Source: Linyphia triangularis (lineage: Eukaryota; Arthropoda; Arachnida; Araneae; Linyphiidae). Taken from it: a DNA stretch of 64,000 nt. A program made the position numbers and the translations under genes. The notes under the pieces are model-generated. The model was given only the letters and a program-made list of their open reading frames with translations, was not told where the DNA came from and searched no databases. Location: assembly GCA_963978545.1 (NCBI GenBank), contig OZ021729.1:83680670-83744669 (forward strand), in the 5' to 3' direction. Shown piece after piece: positions 46,390 through 57,355 of this stretch (the stretch's first letter is position 1; every line of letters starts with the position of its first letter).

Positions 46390-47779
46390 GTCCGGGGAAT
46401 AGAGACTCAAAAAGGGGTCTTACCTTGTAAAAGGTTATGTAGTTCTGATTTTTTGTATGTTATCAAGGTCGGTCCCGTGATTAATAAACCAAGTTTTAGA
46501 CCTCCTAACCCTAGTGCGTTCTCTGTGGTGCACCAAAAACTGAGCCGTTTTTCAGTTTATACGTCCCAACTCTTTGTCAATACCCCTCCTCCCCCCCCCC
46601 CATCTTAGAAACAAACATCATATTCAAAAGTTGTAGAATATTAAATTTCCTACAACTTTTGAATACAAAGTTTTTTTGTAGACCTATTATGGAAATAGTT
46701 ATGTCGCATCAAAGTCAAAACTTTTTCAGTAAAAATGCTACTTTATTAATATTTGTGTCAAGTTTTTTTTTTTATTATATCTCCATAATGGTACCTCTTA
46801 AAGAAAAAGTTTGACAGTAAAAGTTGTAGAACAATAAATTTCCTACAAGTTTTATATATTAACTTATTTTCTAGGACAAATAACAAAGGAGTTACTCTGC
46901 TTTGTGTATTTTCCGGGTGCACAAAAAAAAAAAAAAAAAAAAAAAAAACATTTTTCAGTTTATAGATCATAACTCTTTTGCAATGCATTTTAAAAACAAA
47001 CATTAATTTTAAAAGCTGTAGAATATTAAATTTTCTACAACTTTTGTGAACAATTTGCTTTTGTAAAGCCATTATGTAAAGAGTTAGGTACCATCAAAGT
47101 AAAATCTTTTTCGTAAAAATGCTGCTTTTTAAGTTTTTCGCCGAGTTTTCCAATTATATCTTCATAACAATAAGTCGTAGGTAAAAATCTGTTATACAAA
47201 AGACGTAGATCTATAAATTTGCTATAAGTTTTATACAAAAAAGTTACTATCTAGGACTAATAACAAAGGAGCTACTCTTTGAAATTTTACGAGATGATAA
47301 CCTATAATATTTTATGTATATGTAGGGGTTTAAAAATAGCTTCTTACGGCATAGTCTGACAATTTTAATAAAAAAAAAAATGTTATATATATAATGCTAA
47401 TGATAATGTAAAATAAAAAAGTGGAAATATATTAAATAATGTATATAGATAATATATAGGTAACATTTTGCCGTGATGCAACAAAAATTTCTGCATTCGG
47501 AAATAAATATGAGAAATAGACTGCATTCAAGTGGCTAATTCTAAACTACGTGGTTTACAGATCTTTTGAGATAGAATAGAAAAATCTCAAGTCGGGTGGC
47601 ATAAGTGACATGTAAAGGAATTCTTTTAAGGGCTCAGTTTCCGCGAAAACACCATATACTGTTGATTGAGATTCGCCACTGCCGAATTCAGGAAAGAAGA
47701 TTAGAAAAACCGAAAAAAAGTTTCTAGTGCTTTCCTTCTCACCTCTCCCCACCACTAACCATCCCGACAGAATATCAGC

Positions 47780-48330
47780 TACTCAGAGTAGTTACTTAGT
47801 ATTGGAATACATGTGTTGTAATGATGGCTGCTTCGTCGTGTCCAATATTACACCAATCTTCCTAGATCCTAATGCCAGTGGCATCACTGAAGCAGTATCA
47901 AGCACTCTTGTTGCTCTCTATGGTGGTGACAGGGCAACAATTTTAAATGCTTTGCGTTTTAATCAATTTTCCAGATCAACAACTGGCAGCAAGTTAAATC
48001 TGTCAAAGTTACCACCGACCCAAGAAGCTGCCATGTCTTTCGCCCATACCATCAAGTAAAGACAATGGATGGGCCAAATGAAAAATCCTCTGGTCTGGGG
48101 ATGGAAGAAGGACAGTAAAGGATTTCTTCCTATTACAACCACCAGGGATTCAGCTCCTCAATCAATTCTGACCTACATTTTCTGCGCAATATAGGATGCA
48201 TTAAGGCCTGCTGTTGTATAAAGGCCGGTCTCAAGTGCTCCATAATATGTAAAAACTGTCATGGACAAACCTGTGACAATATAGCGGACATCATAATTGA
48301 TGACAACGATGATGACGACCCAACATAACT
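47780..48330 (+). pseudogene. Pseudogene of a Cys-rich (CXC-like) repeat-associated protein
   Basis: The 110-residue frame holds GITEAVSSTLVALYGG, NALRFNQFSRS and LSKLPPTQEAAMSFAH, followed by an in-frame stop at 48,057. The same frame continues RQWMGQMKNPLVWGWKKDSKG...APQSILTYIFC (48,060-48,186), then shifts to KACCCIKAGLKCSIICKNCH, ending in an Asp-rich tail and stop near 48,330. The order LPPT...GW...APxxLLxxxxCxC...CxCxxxGLxCxxxCxxC is one I recognise from uncharacterised arthropod and cnidarian proteins with a tesmin-like cysteine cluster. Function is unknown. One stop and at least one frame change show decay. Confidence 0.6.
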
Positions 48331-48653
48331 CTTAATTGAAGAAATAGCGGAGGAACTAGCCGAGCCTTCGTGGCTAAACGAAACTAAATTTAGGAATTTA
48401 TAAGTTTTTTTAAATTGTAAGTTTTATTGATATTACTATTATTATATATAGATATATGCATTTTTATAATATTTATAAAAAAAAATTATAATACTATTAT
48501 TTTAATACCTATATTTTATTTTTTATCAAAGCAATCTTTGCAGAAAGAAACTGTTTTTAATATTAGATCTTACCAAGTAGCTCTTTTGTTATTAGTCCTA
48601 TAAAATAACTTTGTACATAAAACGTAGCAAATTTAGGGTTCTACAATTTTTAT

Positions 48654-48823
48654 GGTTGGTTGTTTTCAGATTATCTGGCGCCGTCAGCAACACGAGGGCT
48701 ATAATGCGCCGAAACATTCATCATTAGACAAGCCAACATACATTTACAAACACCCATGCCATACACGGGACTCGGAACCCGCAACCTCCCGGTCTAGAAG
48801 CCAGCACGCTAACCACTATACCT
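48654..48823 (-). mobile_element. tRNA-derived SINE family A, copy 5
   Basis: It is a nearly full-length reverse copy, inserted in the right arm of the inverted repeat. The 15-bp duplication TTCTACAATTTTTAT is exact at 48,639-48,653 and 48,824-48,838. The outermost GTTTGGTCGGC of the head is missing. Confidence 0.92.
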
Positions 48824-49823
48824 TTCTACAATTTTTATAATATACTTTTATGGATATCATCTAAAAACTCGACAAGAATCTTAAAATGGTATTTTTACGA
48901 AAGAGTTTTTGTTTTGATGCTTTTCATACAATTTGTTGTTCATACAATAGTTCTACAAAACAAACTTAGCACATGCATAAGTTGTAGAAAATTTAATACT
49001 CTACAGCCTAAAATATATTTTTTTTCCCTTTAAAATGCAGTGGGAAAAGGATATGATCAGTATACTGAAAAAAATCCTAAATTTCTGAATTCAGAAGGTT
49101 TTTGGTGCACCATGGCGAAAATGGTAAATTGATATTACCGTTATTGTATATATATATATTCACAAAGTTGTATTGTTCACAAAGTTGTAGAAAATTTAAT
49201 ATTCTACAACTTTTAAATTTAATGTTTGTTTTTAAAATGATTTGCAAAAGAGTTATGATCTATAAAAAAATGTATTTTTTTTAATTTTTTTTTTTTTCGG
49301 TGCACCACGTAAAATACACTAAGCAGAGTAACTCCTTTGTTATTAGTCCTAGAAAATAAGTTAATGTATAAAACTTGTAGGAAATTTATTGTTCTACTAC
49401 TTTTTCTCTAAGACGTACCATTATGGAGATATAATGAAAAAACTTGACACAAATCTTAAAAAAGTAGCATTTTTACGAAAAAGTTTTGACTTTGATGCGA
49501 CATAACTATTTCCATAATAGGTCTACAAAAAAACTTTGTATACAAAAGTTGTAGAAAATTTAATATTCTACAACTTTTGAATATAATGTTTGTTTCTATG
49601 ATGCATTGACAAAGAGTTATATTATAAACTGAAAAACGGCTCAGTTTTTGGTGCACCACGGAGAACGCACAAGGGTTAGGAGGTCGAAAACTTGGTTTAT
49701 AAACCACGAGACCGACCTTTATAACATATTAAAAAATCAGAACTACATGACCTTTTTCAAAGCAAAATGTCTCTATTCCCTGGATTATTTAGGAAATTCT
49801 GAAGTTTTGTTCTCCCCTCACAG

Positions 49824-49947
49824 AAAGAGGAGAACAATCGTCTGCACGCGCGAAGGCAACAAGTGCAACTTCATCTCTCCGGAAGAATTCTGTAAATCTC
49901 GACCGATTCAGTGTCCAATGAACAATTCGAAAAAAGCATTCACTTCC
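49824..49947 (+). CDS. DEG/ENaC channel gene, coding exon 2
   Basis: After a pyrimidine-rich acceptor (TTCTCCCCTCACAG) the exon completes Arg93 and encodes residues 94-134: a basic KRRT, then VCTREGNKCN, SPEEFCKSRP and QCPMNNSKK. The four cysteines (about residues 100, 107, 116 and 123) belong to the extracellular finger/palm region of DEG/ENaC channels, where disulfides stabilise the ectodomain. The phase matches exon 1 and the exon ends on a codon boundary before GTAAGT. The upstream part of the 102-residue frame (from 49,648) is intronic inverted-repeat sequence, not protein. The exon sits about 33 bp after the end of the 3.4-kb inverted repeat. Confidence 0.88.
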
Positions 49948-50373
49948 GTAAGTTAAATTTCTTACTTCCGATCATGAGCGATTATTTTTGACCTACAAAA
50001 AAAATCAAATAACTTGTTCTTCTAATAGGAGTTAGACTTTCTTTACTTAATTTCATAATTTTTAAAATATACTTTAATTTAAAAAAAAAAAAAAAATGGA
50101 CATTTGAGTGACTTCTATATCTGAAACGTTGCTTTAGAAACGTCATAATTTGTTTCCCTTGTTCATGCATAGTAGGGGTTTTGAAAACAGACAGGCAGAC
50201 TTTCCGGACCTCCAATGCAATGAAAAGTAATCATATTCGAGCAGTTCTTTTTCTGAGCTTTGCATACAGTAAAGAATCGATTAGTCCAAATATTATTTTT
50301 TTTACAAAATCTGATTTATTATATTTCTTAATAATTGATCCATCTGGTATAACTGCTTTAGAAAGGTTTAAAC

Positions 50374-50558
50374 GCCGATCAAACGGTATAGTGGTTGGCG
50401 TGCTAGCTTCTATACCGCGAGGTTGCGGGTTCGAGTTCCGTGTAAGGCATGGGTGTTAGTAAATGTATGTTGACTTGTCAAATGACGAATGTTTCGGCGC
50501 ATTATAGCTATAGCCCTCGTGTTGCTAACGGCTCCAGATAATCTGAAAACAACCAACC
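50374..50558 (+). mobile_element. tRNA-derived SINE family A, copy 6
   Basis: It is a full-length copy with a small AGCTAT duplication in the body (GCATTATAGCTATAGCCC). The 14-bp duplication AGAAAGGTTTAAAC is exact at 50,360-50,373 and 50,559-50,572. Confidence 0.92.
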
Positions 50559-50603
50559 AGAAAGGTTTAAACAAAGACTTTAAACTAAACGTATGCTTGT
50601 TAA

Positions 50604-50821
50604 CCTTTAACTGCTGTAAGCGGTCTGACAGACCGCGAGTAATTTTTTTGTAGAATGCTTCCACCCCCTAAAATATCGCATCTTTGACTTTTATATTAAT
50701 TTTTCGGTTACTATGTTTCTTAAACTTTAAACTGATGTTCACCAATTGGTTTGGCGCAAAATGGACCATGTGTTGCTCTTGCGCAAAAAACCTCAAACCA
50801 CCCAACCACGGCAGTTAAAGG
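50604..50821. mobile_element. piggyBac-type MITE, copy 3 (inverted)
   Basis: TTAA flanks both sides (50,600-50,603 and 50,822-50,825). It is in opposite orientation to copies 1 and 2, with the intact hairpin GCGGTCTGACAGACCGC now at the left. The right end reads CACGGCAGTTAAAGG. Confidence 0.88.
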
Positions 50822-51025
50822 TTAATGCGCACATTAAGGTAAAGAACACACTTGCGTTTTTTCATGTTGTGTAACCGCAGCTTCTATTTATGCAGCTGGA
50901 AAATCTACACAACCCGGCCACACGTGCGTGTTCTTTAACGCGAGCTCTGTCGCTTGTTTGTGATCTCCAGTGCAACACGATTCCATTTACAATCCAAGCA
51001 TCTCTTTTCAGTACACGGTTTTTGT

Positions 51026-51201
51026 TGGTTGTATTCAGATTATCTGGCGCCGTCAGCAACACGAGGGCTATAATGCGCCGAAACATTTCGTCATTAGACA
51101 AACCAACATACATTTACAAACACCCATGCCAACACGGGACTCGAACCCGCAACCTCGCGGTCCAGAAGCTAGCACGCTAACCACTATACCGTTTGGTCGG
51201 C
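51026..51201 (-). mobile_element. tRNA-derived SINE family A, copy 7
   Basis: It is a full-length reverse copy. The 12-bp duplication CACGGTTTTTGT is exact at 51,014-51,025 and 51,202-51,213. Confidence 0.92.
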
Positions 51202-51213
51202 CACGGTTTTTGT

Positions 51214-51845
51214 AACCATATTATACCTTGCATCTCAAAGATGTGGATATTTTTCAATTTCAAGAATGATAAGTTCACATTCCAAGTAGTTTTCCATCAT
51301 ATAGTTATTTTAAATATCAGAAATTTAAGACGGTAACACACGAATATAGCAACACGATCAGTTATCTGTAGCGATATGTTTTCTTGAAAATGGTTTTCTT
51401 GAAAAATAGGTCGGATTGCACGACCTTGAGGATATGACAGACAACCCTCCCCCCTCCTTCTCCCCACCATCAGTGTATAAACAAGCTACGTCTGGCCACG
51501 TATATGCTGCAGCAGCTTGTCTGTATTTTCCAGCTTGTGTTTATGCTGCGTTTTTGGATTTAAATTGATCGTGTGGCCTTAGCCTAGAGGCACCATTGCG
51601 TAAAGTTACATGTAAGGAATCACTCAATGTAGAGATTTTCAACAGTTTGTTTCACTTAGCAAGGCCAAACTTCTACAAGCAATAGGTAAAGACGAATTAA
51701 TGCAGTCGTTTTTCAATAGAATATGGAAAAGTACGCAAAATAAAATCCGAACTATAGATACATCTTCAGTTCTAAAAGTCGTAGAATATTGCGGTTTGCG
51801 CCAATATTCTATTGAGAAAATAAGTGGATTATATGAATCAACTGA
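51214..51845. other. Intron 2, no gene seen
   Basis: A possible imperfect inverted pair GGTAACACACGA (51,332) and ATCGTGTGGCC (51,568) bounds about 250 bp and may be a small hAT-type MITE, but no duplication was found. The centre has an inverted ACAAGCT...AGCTTGT pair. Confidence 0.35.
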
Positions 51846-52250
51846 TCGGCCGTAGCAAAAAAGGCCTCAACTGGTCAAAAATAGACTTTGAATGAGTTGA
51901 ACTAACTCTGATTGCCAAATATGCCATAACTTGCCAAATAAGGAATGTCCTTTTCTTATTTAGCAACCCATGGCAATTAAATTTTCAATGAAGAAGATCG
52001 CAGACGATTCAGATATCTGGCGACGGCCTACAACCATCTTTTGAAAGTGAACCAAGTTAGCAATGAATATTACGTCACTGATGAGTAATCCACTCTGATC
52101 CATAAGTGATGTCGCCAATTTGGCACATTTTTAAAATATGCAAGACTTGTATATTTTGCATAGCTTGCATTGCAAATCTTCCGAGCCAGAGATCAAAAAT
52201 CGTCTTCACCCTTTCTCACTGAAAATCAAAGTGCAATGCAGACCAAAAAG
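51846..52250. mobile_element. Foldback MITE, TGCAAGTTTAGG family, partial copy 2
   Basis: It shares GAATGAGTTGAACTAACT, TGCCATAACTTGCCAAAT, GAAAATCAAAGTG and ACGTCACTGATGA with 19.8 and 57.4 kb. The outer TIR sequences are absent, so both ends are truncated. Confidence 0.6.
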
Positions 52251-52322
52251 TGTTTTCATTGTGTCTTTATGGCTTTTTCGACACATTTAGAATTGAATAA
52301 AAAAAAATTAAACAAATGCGGA

Positions 52323-52500
52323 TTGGTTGTATTCAGATTATCTGGCGCCGTCAGCAACACGAGGGCTATAATGCGCCGAAACATTCGTCATTAGACAAGC
52401 CAACATACATTTACAAACACCCATGCCTAACACGGGACTCGGAAGCCGCAACCTCGCGGTCTAGAAGCTAGAACGCTAACCACTATACCGTTTGGTCGGA
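52323..52500 (-). mobile_element. tRNA-derived SINE family A, copy 8
   Basis: It is full length from GGTTGTATTCAGATTATCTGG to CCGTTTGGTCGG. No target duplication could be found; the right flank is poly-A. Confidence 0.88.
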
Positions 52501-52649
52501 GAAAAAAAAAAAGGAAAATTTTTTTTTTTTTAAATGCAGGAATTGTCCATTTAGGTTGAAAGAGTGACGACACGGTCGTTAATTGAATCTAAACAATTAG
52601 TTGCTAGTTATATATATTTTTATTAAATTATTTATATTAACTTCGTTTT

Positions 52650-53304
52650 TTGTGTGGTGGGGGTAAGTATGTCGCTGGTGGACAAATCTACTGAAGCCTA
52701 ATTAACCCCACTTACCGCAATCCATTCAGCCTGATACTTGGCAGACAGATTCGATATCGATGACAAAGCATTCTATAAAATTTTGGGTGATGTCACTCTT
52801 GCTGAAAGTTCACTTTCACACACGATTCTATAATCGCTTTGGAATACGATCAATGTTGAAACTGTCCCAATCAACCGATCATTGTTGAAACTTTTTCCCA
52901 TTGCCAAAATCGTTTTAATCAAAATAAATAAAAGATAATTTAGCGGGAATGCATAAATTCATCATGAAGTGAAGTCCAGTCAATTCAACTTCGCGTTGCC
53001 TAGTAAAGCGGGATTTACACGCTGGGATTCCAGTTTAGATCGCCAGTCTATGACGTCATCTGGGGGAATTCAGTGGTTCCAGAAAACCAAACATATTTTG
53101 GCGACTCCCATCCACCAATCATATGAGCTCTACTGTGATCACTGATCACCGACAGACGGCGCAGCGGTTGCTTAAGCTGACATCACAGAACTAGTGATCT
53201 GAACTGAAACCCCGACTGGAAACCCTGTAAGTGAAATAATTTTAACCGATCAATGTCAAAACTCTTTCCTGTCGACAAAATTTTTAATCAAAATATATAA
53301 AAGA
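52650..53304. repeat. Dispersed repeat family G, copy 2, with a nested palindrome
   Basis: It keeps the order GGTGGACAAATCTACTGAAG, CTAATTAACCCC, TTGGCAGACAGATTCGAT, TGAAACTTTTTCCCATTGC. A second tail-like copy (AAACTCTTTCCTGTCG) comes at 53,258. Between them, 53,006-53,230 has imperfect inverted ends (GGGATTTACACGCTGGGATT against AGGGTTTCCAGTCGGGGTTT) and may be a separate MITE. Confidence 0.5.
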
Positions 53305-54157
53305 CTAGCTAAATACCCGTGCTTCGCTACGAAATTTTAACATGTGCATCTCTGAAAGGTTCATTACTGCGTAAGCATTAAGCTTGCTTCACTCACTAAA
53401 ATCTAATACTTACGTACTTAATATTGGAAGCCTCTCCCTTGTCAAGAAAAACAAAATTCCCTTTTAATACAATAATACAATACCCCTTTAAGATTATTTT
53501 AACACGTGTTTGTGGAAAGCAAAATTAGAGGCTAAAATTGCGTATGTTGAAACTTTCAGAGATCTAGGACTATTCGAAGTCGCTTTTTGTGAAAAAATTA
53601 ATTGAAAAACAAATTAAAATTTTAACATTATTTCTGTCAGTCCAATTAGAAGGCCATAACTACTTGTGTTGAAAATTTCAGAAATGTAGCCCAATTACAA
53701 ATCATTTTGTAAAATAAATGTTAATTAATTAAAAAAAAAAAAAAATCTGTTCTTCAAAAATCCAATTAGAAGGCCACAACTATTTATGTTGGAAATTTCA
53801 AAGCTGTAGCCCTATTTGAAATCGTTTTTTAATATATAAACTAATTAATTAAAAATGAACAAAATAAAAACTTCAAATTCTGTTTTTTAAAAGTCCAGTT
53901 AAAAGGCCAAAACTACTTATGTTGAAAATTTCAGAGCTGTAGCCCTATTAGATATCGTTTTGTAACAAATTTATTAAAATTAAAAAAATTAATTAAAAAA
54001 GAACTAATTAAAATTTTAAATTTCTGTTTGTGATGCATAAAATTAGAAGGTCAAAACTACGTATGCTGAAAATTTCAGAGCTCTACTCCAATTTTAAGTA
54101 GGTTTCTATAGATCCACAGAGACACAGACAGACACACAGCTTGTTTTATTATTATAG
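53305..54157 (-). mobile_element. Non-autonomous Helitron, family 1, copy 2
   Basis: The 3' end GAAGCACGGGTATTTAGCTAG before T is identical to copy 1. The 5' end reads CTATAATAATAAAACAAGC, with the initial TC changed to AC. It has five GGCCAAAACTAC/GAAAATTTCAGAGCTGTAGCC units against three in copy 1. It is inserted at the tail of repeat family G. Confidence 0.78.
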
Positions 54158-54618
54158 TTATGCGTTTTTACTGCATTACGTCACACTTATCAGCTTTCGC
54201 AGATCGTTGACTCTTTGTCAACAGTAAGTAGTTCGGAATGGATATTTTTTTTCTTATTGGTCACTTACTATGAAAACCAGATCTGAGCTCATAAGTTGTA
54301 ACTGCACAGAACAATTGGCGGTGCATATAAAGTAAAAACTTTGTTTTTATGGGTTATTTTTTGTTTGACTCTCTCTTATTGGGTAAAGTTAGATTCGTAA
54401 GTAATCGGAGCAAACTCATTTGACGTCACTAATCACGTGATAAGCGAGATTTTCCATCCGTATTCCGATCAGATAAATTCGCTCCCTTATTTGACTACTA
54501 GCGACATCTTCTGGATAATCGACTACATGGAAATTGATCCCTCATTGATTTGAGTATTTAATAATTTTGTAATCATATAAATGGCAGGCCTCATTTTGTT
54601 TGGATGCATTTATAACAT

Positions 54619-54651
<33 letters not shown>

Positions 54652-54755
54652 GCCTCAATTTTATAATGTTTTTTGTTTACGTTTTGGGTTCTCGTTAAAG
54701 ATGTATTGGGTTCAGAAAAATATTTAAAATCGATATTGAGGTTTTGAACCTTTGC
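54158..54755. other. Intron 2, no gene seen
   Basis: Poly-T run near 54,620-54,649. Nothing else could be supported. Confidence 0.5.
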
Positions 54756-55000
54756 TATACTAAACTTCAACTTAACTAGACATCACTTAGACGGTAGATC
54801 GTGACAGTGCTCATAAGTATTTAATCCATTTTGGCGGCGTGAAAGCATAATGTTCGCCAAACCACAACCCTGTAGAGAACAATAGACTCTAAGGTTTGGC
54901 GAGAATTATGTCTTCACTCCGCCAAAATGGATTAAATACCTATGAGCACTGTCACGATCTACCGTCTAAGTGATGTCTAGTTAAGTTGAAGTTTAGTATA
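54756..55000. mobile_element. Palindromic MITE, TACTAAACTTCAAC family, copy 1
   Basis: It is almost a perfect palindrome of 245 bp with arms of about 105 bp (CTAAACTTCAACTTAACTAG ... complement) and a loop around CCTGTAGAGAACAATAGACT. TATA flanks both ends, so a TA target is plausible. The second copy is at 62,753-63,001. The loop-proximal GTTCGCCAAACC also pairs with GGTTTGGCGAGAA. Confidence 0.9.
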
Positions 55001-55126
55001 CAATATGATTTTTGCTTAGTTCAGATTTTGGTTTTATTTTAAATCAAAATGTAAAATGGTATTAAATGCTCAAATGCGTCTGATTATTTTAAGTTACGAA
55101 TTTAACCCACGTACCTACTTTGTAAC

Positions 55127-55315
55127 ACTGTAAGATGGCGCTAGCATCGCATTTCCTTAGAAACCAGTTTTATCTATAATTTAGCAATAATTTTACTCGT
55201 GACTTAAAATAAAAAAAGTTTCCTACGTAAACTTTATCAATATTATTTATAGATAAAAGAAACTAAAATTGTTTCAAATGAAATGTGAAATTTATGCGAT
55301 GCACCATCTTACAGT
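55127..55315. mobile_element. MITE with ACTGTAAGATGG ends
   Basis: ACTGTAAGATGGCGCTAGCA at the left is matched inverted by TGCGATGCACCATCTTACAGT at the right, allowing a small indel. The interior is A/T-rich. No duplication could be fixed. Confidence 0.55.
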
Positions 55316-55409
55316 CAGTCAGTGAAATATTGTGCAAATGAAAATTATTCCTGATATATGTATGAAATGGTAAAGACATATTTGTTATTTCCAATGCCCC
55401 AAAATGCCA

Positions 55410-55440
<31 letters not shown>

Positions 55441-55473
55441 CATCAAGACAATATCATCCTCACGGTGTCCCTT

Positions 55474-55692
55474 TTAATTATAACTGTGAAAAACAATTAT
55501 GCTGAAATTGAAATTTCCATACGTAATTTTGTGCATGCGAGCATAACTTTTATAGTAAATCCTCCACTTTTGCCATTTAAAAAAATATACGTGTGAAAAA
55601 TAAAATATGTTGAAACGGAAACATTCCTCTGAGAAGAACATTCTAATCACCATGCCACGTGAACAGAAAGAAATGAAAAGATGCCCGCTCAT
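55474..55692 (-). other. 72-residue frame, not supported
   Basis: The frame (MSGHLFISFCSRGM...) is rich in Phe/Tyr as expected from AT-rich DNA and has no recognisable motif. A long poly-T lies just upstream at 55,412-55,440. Confidence 0.2.
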
Positions 55693-55818
55693 CTAATTAA
55701 TCTCAATAATTCTAGGCCAACATCTTACATCGTGACAGAATGAGAAGTCAGTGATTGAGGTAACTCTTACAGTAATACAGTAATGTTTACGTAAGAAACA
55801 AATTTACTTTTTTATTTT

Positions 55819-56660
55819 AAGTCACCAGTAAAATTATTGTATAAGTATTATTATAAGAATTACTATCATTTGGAAATGGTACTTGTGTACATCCCTTACA
55901 TTAGAGCATCATTAATTATGATTGTATAGTGGAGCAGAAGTTCAGGAGGACAATTTAAAGCGTAGGCAAGCTTTCGTTGCGGGCGACGTGTTTTGATCCA
56001 AGGACCATTGTGTCTCGAGACAGATGCGTTACCGCTGTGCAAAAGAGTACTCCAGTGCACAGAAGTTTTATTTGTTATTTGATGTCGCCACATAGCCACC
56101 TCCCAGTGACGAAGGAGCGATACTGTTGATCAACGTCTGATCGGAGTTGGAGGTTTGGGATGCTTGTTGCATCGTGGTGTCCGCTTGTTGCGGAGTTGCA
56201 CCCGAGTTGCGTATGTGGTTGTTTGTTGCGAGTTGCGTATGTGATTGCTTGTTGCGATGAAGTGTCTCCTTTCAGAAGCGCCGATTGATGGCAGCATGAT
56301 TCGTTTTTAGTCCAGTCACCAATAAAGCGTAAGCAAGCTTTCACGGGCGACAGGTTTTGATCCAAGGACCATTGTATCTCGAGACAGATGCTTTACCGCT
56401 GTGCAAAAGAGTACTCCCGTGCACAAAAGTTTTATTTGTTATTTGATGTCGCCACCTCCCAGTGACGAAAGAACGATACTGTTGATCAACGTCTGATCGG
56501 AGTTGGAGGTTTTGGGATGTCACCAGTAAAATTATTGTATAAGTATTATTATAAGGAATTACTTTCATTTGGAAATGGTACTAGTGTATATCCCTTACAT
56601 TAGAGCCATCATTAATTATGATTGTATAGTGGAGAAGAAGTTCAGGAGGACAATTCATCG
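55819..56660. repeat. Tandem duplication containing a tRNA-like SINE head
   Basis: Block P (GTCACCAGTAAAATTATTG to TTCAGGAGGACAATT) is at 55,820-55,953 and 56,519-56,655. Block Q (AAAGCGTAGGCAAGCTTTC to GGAGTTGGAGGTTT) is at 55,950-56,155 and 56,325-56,515. Order is P-Q-x-Q-P, and the x-Q junction keeps TCACCAATAA, a stub of P, as in a three-unit tandem with a deletion. On the minus strand Q reads AGCGGTAAAGCATCTGTCTC, then GGTCCTTGGATCAAAACC, which resembles the A and B boxes of a tRNA, so Q may be a third SINE. Minus frames here are by-products. Confidence 0.65.
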
Positions 56661-57133
56661 CGATCCGTCATGAGCTTTCAGAATTTAAATTCGACAAACA
56701 ACGGATGCAATATTTCACGATTTTATTTTTGTTACTTTAATTTATATTTTCTTTAAGACGACCACAATCCTGACATTGAGACCCGATTTTCTGCCTGGTA
56801 GTCCACACTCTGTTAACTGCTGCTCTAGAACAATTCACAAGTGCAAAAAGTCTTCGCTGGCAACACAGTGCAATTGTTGGTTCACTTGTCCTGCATTCCC
56901 TTTTTATCGCTATCTCGCCCTCTAGCGGTAGAACTGTGACGCAATAGCTACTTTTCTATAAAACTGCCAGGTGATCATAATAAAATAACCACTCAATGTA
57001 TATATCAGAAATAATTTTCATTTGTTCATATTATATTGAAGTGTTTGTTGTGTTCATCCTTTTTGAAGGGGCGCTTTACAACGTCTAGTCCTAACAACTC
57101 AACTAAACATACATTCCTCTGTTACTTTTTCAG
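56661..57133. other. Intron 2, no gene seen
   Basis: A GC-richer patch at 56,755-56,950 (CTGGTAGTCCACACTC, CGCCCTCTAGCGGTAGAAC) resembles the edge of a mobile element, but ends were not found. Confidence 0.4.
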
Positions 57134-57258
57134 GTGCCGTTTTTTGATCCGATAGAAAATGAATTTTATTGGGAGGAGGAAAGGGAGGAAACGCACAACG
57201 ACAGCATGTTTAGACAATGCTACAAGCGCATTGATGGGAATGTACGTATACTATGCAA
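57134..57258 (+). CDS. DEG/ENaC channel gene, coding exon 3
   Basis: The acceptor is GTTACTTTTTCAG. The exon starts on a codon boundary, matching exon 2, and encodes residues 135-175 plus two bases: VPFFDPIENEFYW, an acidic stretch EEEREETHND, then MFRQCYKRIDGNVRILC. It is part of the extracellular domain, with cysteines near residues 163 and 175. The acidic/hydrophobic region followed by a Cys-containing segment fits the variable finger and thumb part of the family. The donor is AA|GTAAGT. AA plus T of exon 4 gives Asn176. It was too short to appear as an open frame by itself and is supported mainly by phase, splice sites and composition. Confidence 0.8.
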
Positions 57259-57355
57259 GTAAGTAATCTCTCTTCATTCACATTATTCTTGCGAATGCCC
57301 AGTAGGACTCTCTCTCATATACTTAGCCACTGTCTGTCTGTAGAATAGTCCGAGA

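Larger units (their letters stand above)
46390..49790. repeat. 3.4-kb inverted repeat enclosing a pseudogene
   Basis: The left arm is about 46,390-47,278 and the right arm about 48,570-49,790. They match in inverted order: AGGGAATAGAGAC, AGTTCTGATTTTTT, GACCTCCTAACCCT, TGGTGCACCAAAAACTGAGC, ACAAACATCATATTCAAAAG, then GTTATTAGTCCT near the centre. Each arm is itself two tandem units of about 400 bp, each holding a CTACAACTTTTGAA-type core and a GTGCACC. The right arm is lengthened by a SINE. The centre (about 47,280-48,570) carries the Cys-rich pseudogene. The outer right border lies about 33 bp from exon 2. Confidence 0.75.

Noticed and set aside
46360..46608. 82-residue plus frame upstream of the inverted repeat, and the mirrored minus frame at 49,456-49,707
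   Set aside because: Both are the same inverted-repeat unit translated; they end in a poly-C tract and have no independent support.
56075..56568. Minus frames of 75 and 96 residues with similar sequence (LQLRSDVDQQYRSF)
   Set aside because: Their similarity is due to duplication of block Q; the sequence is non-coding repeat.
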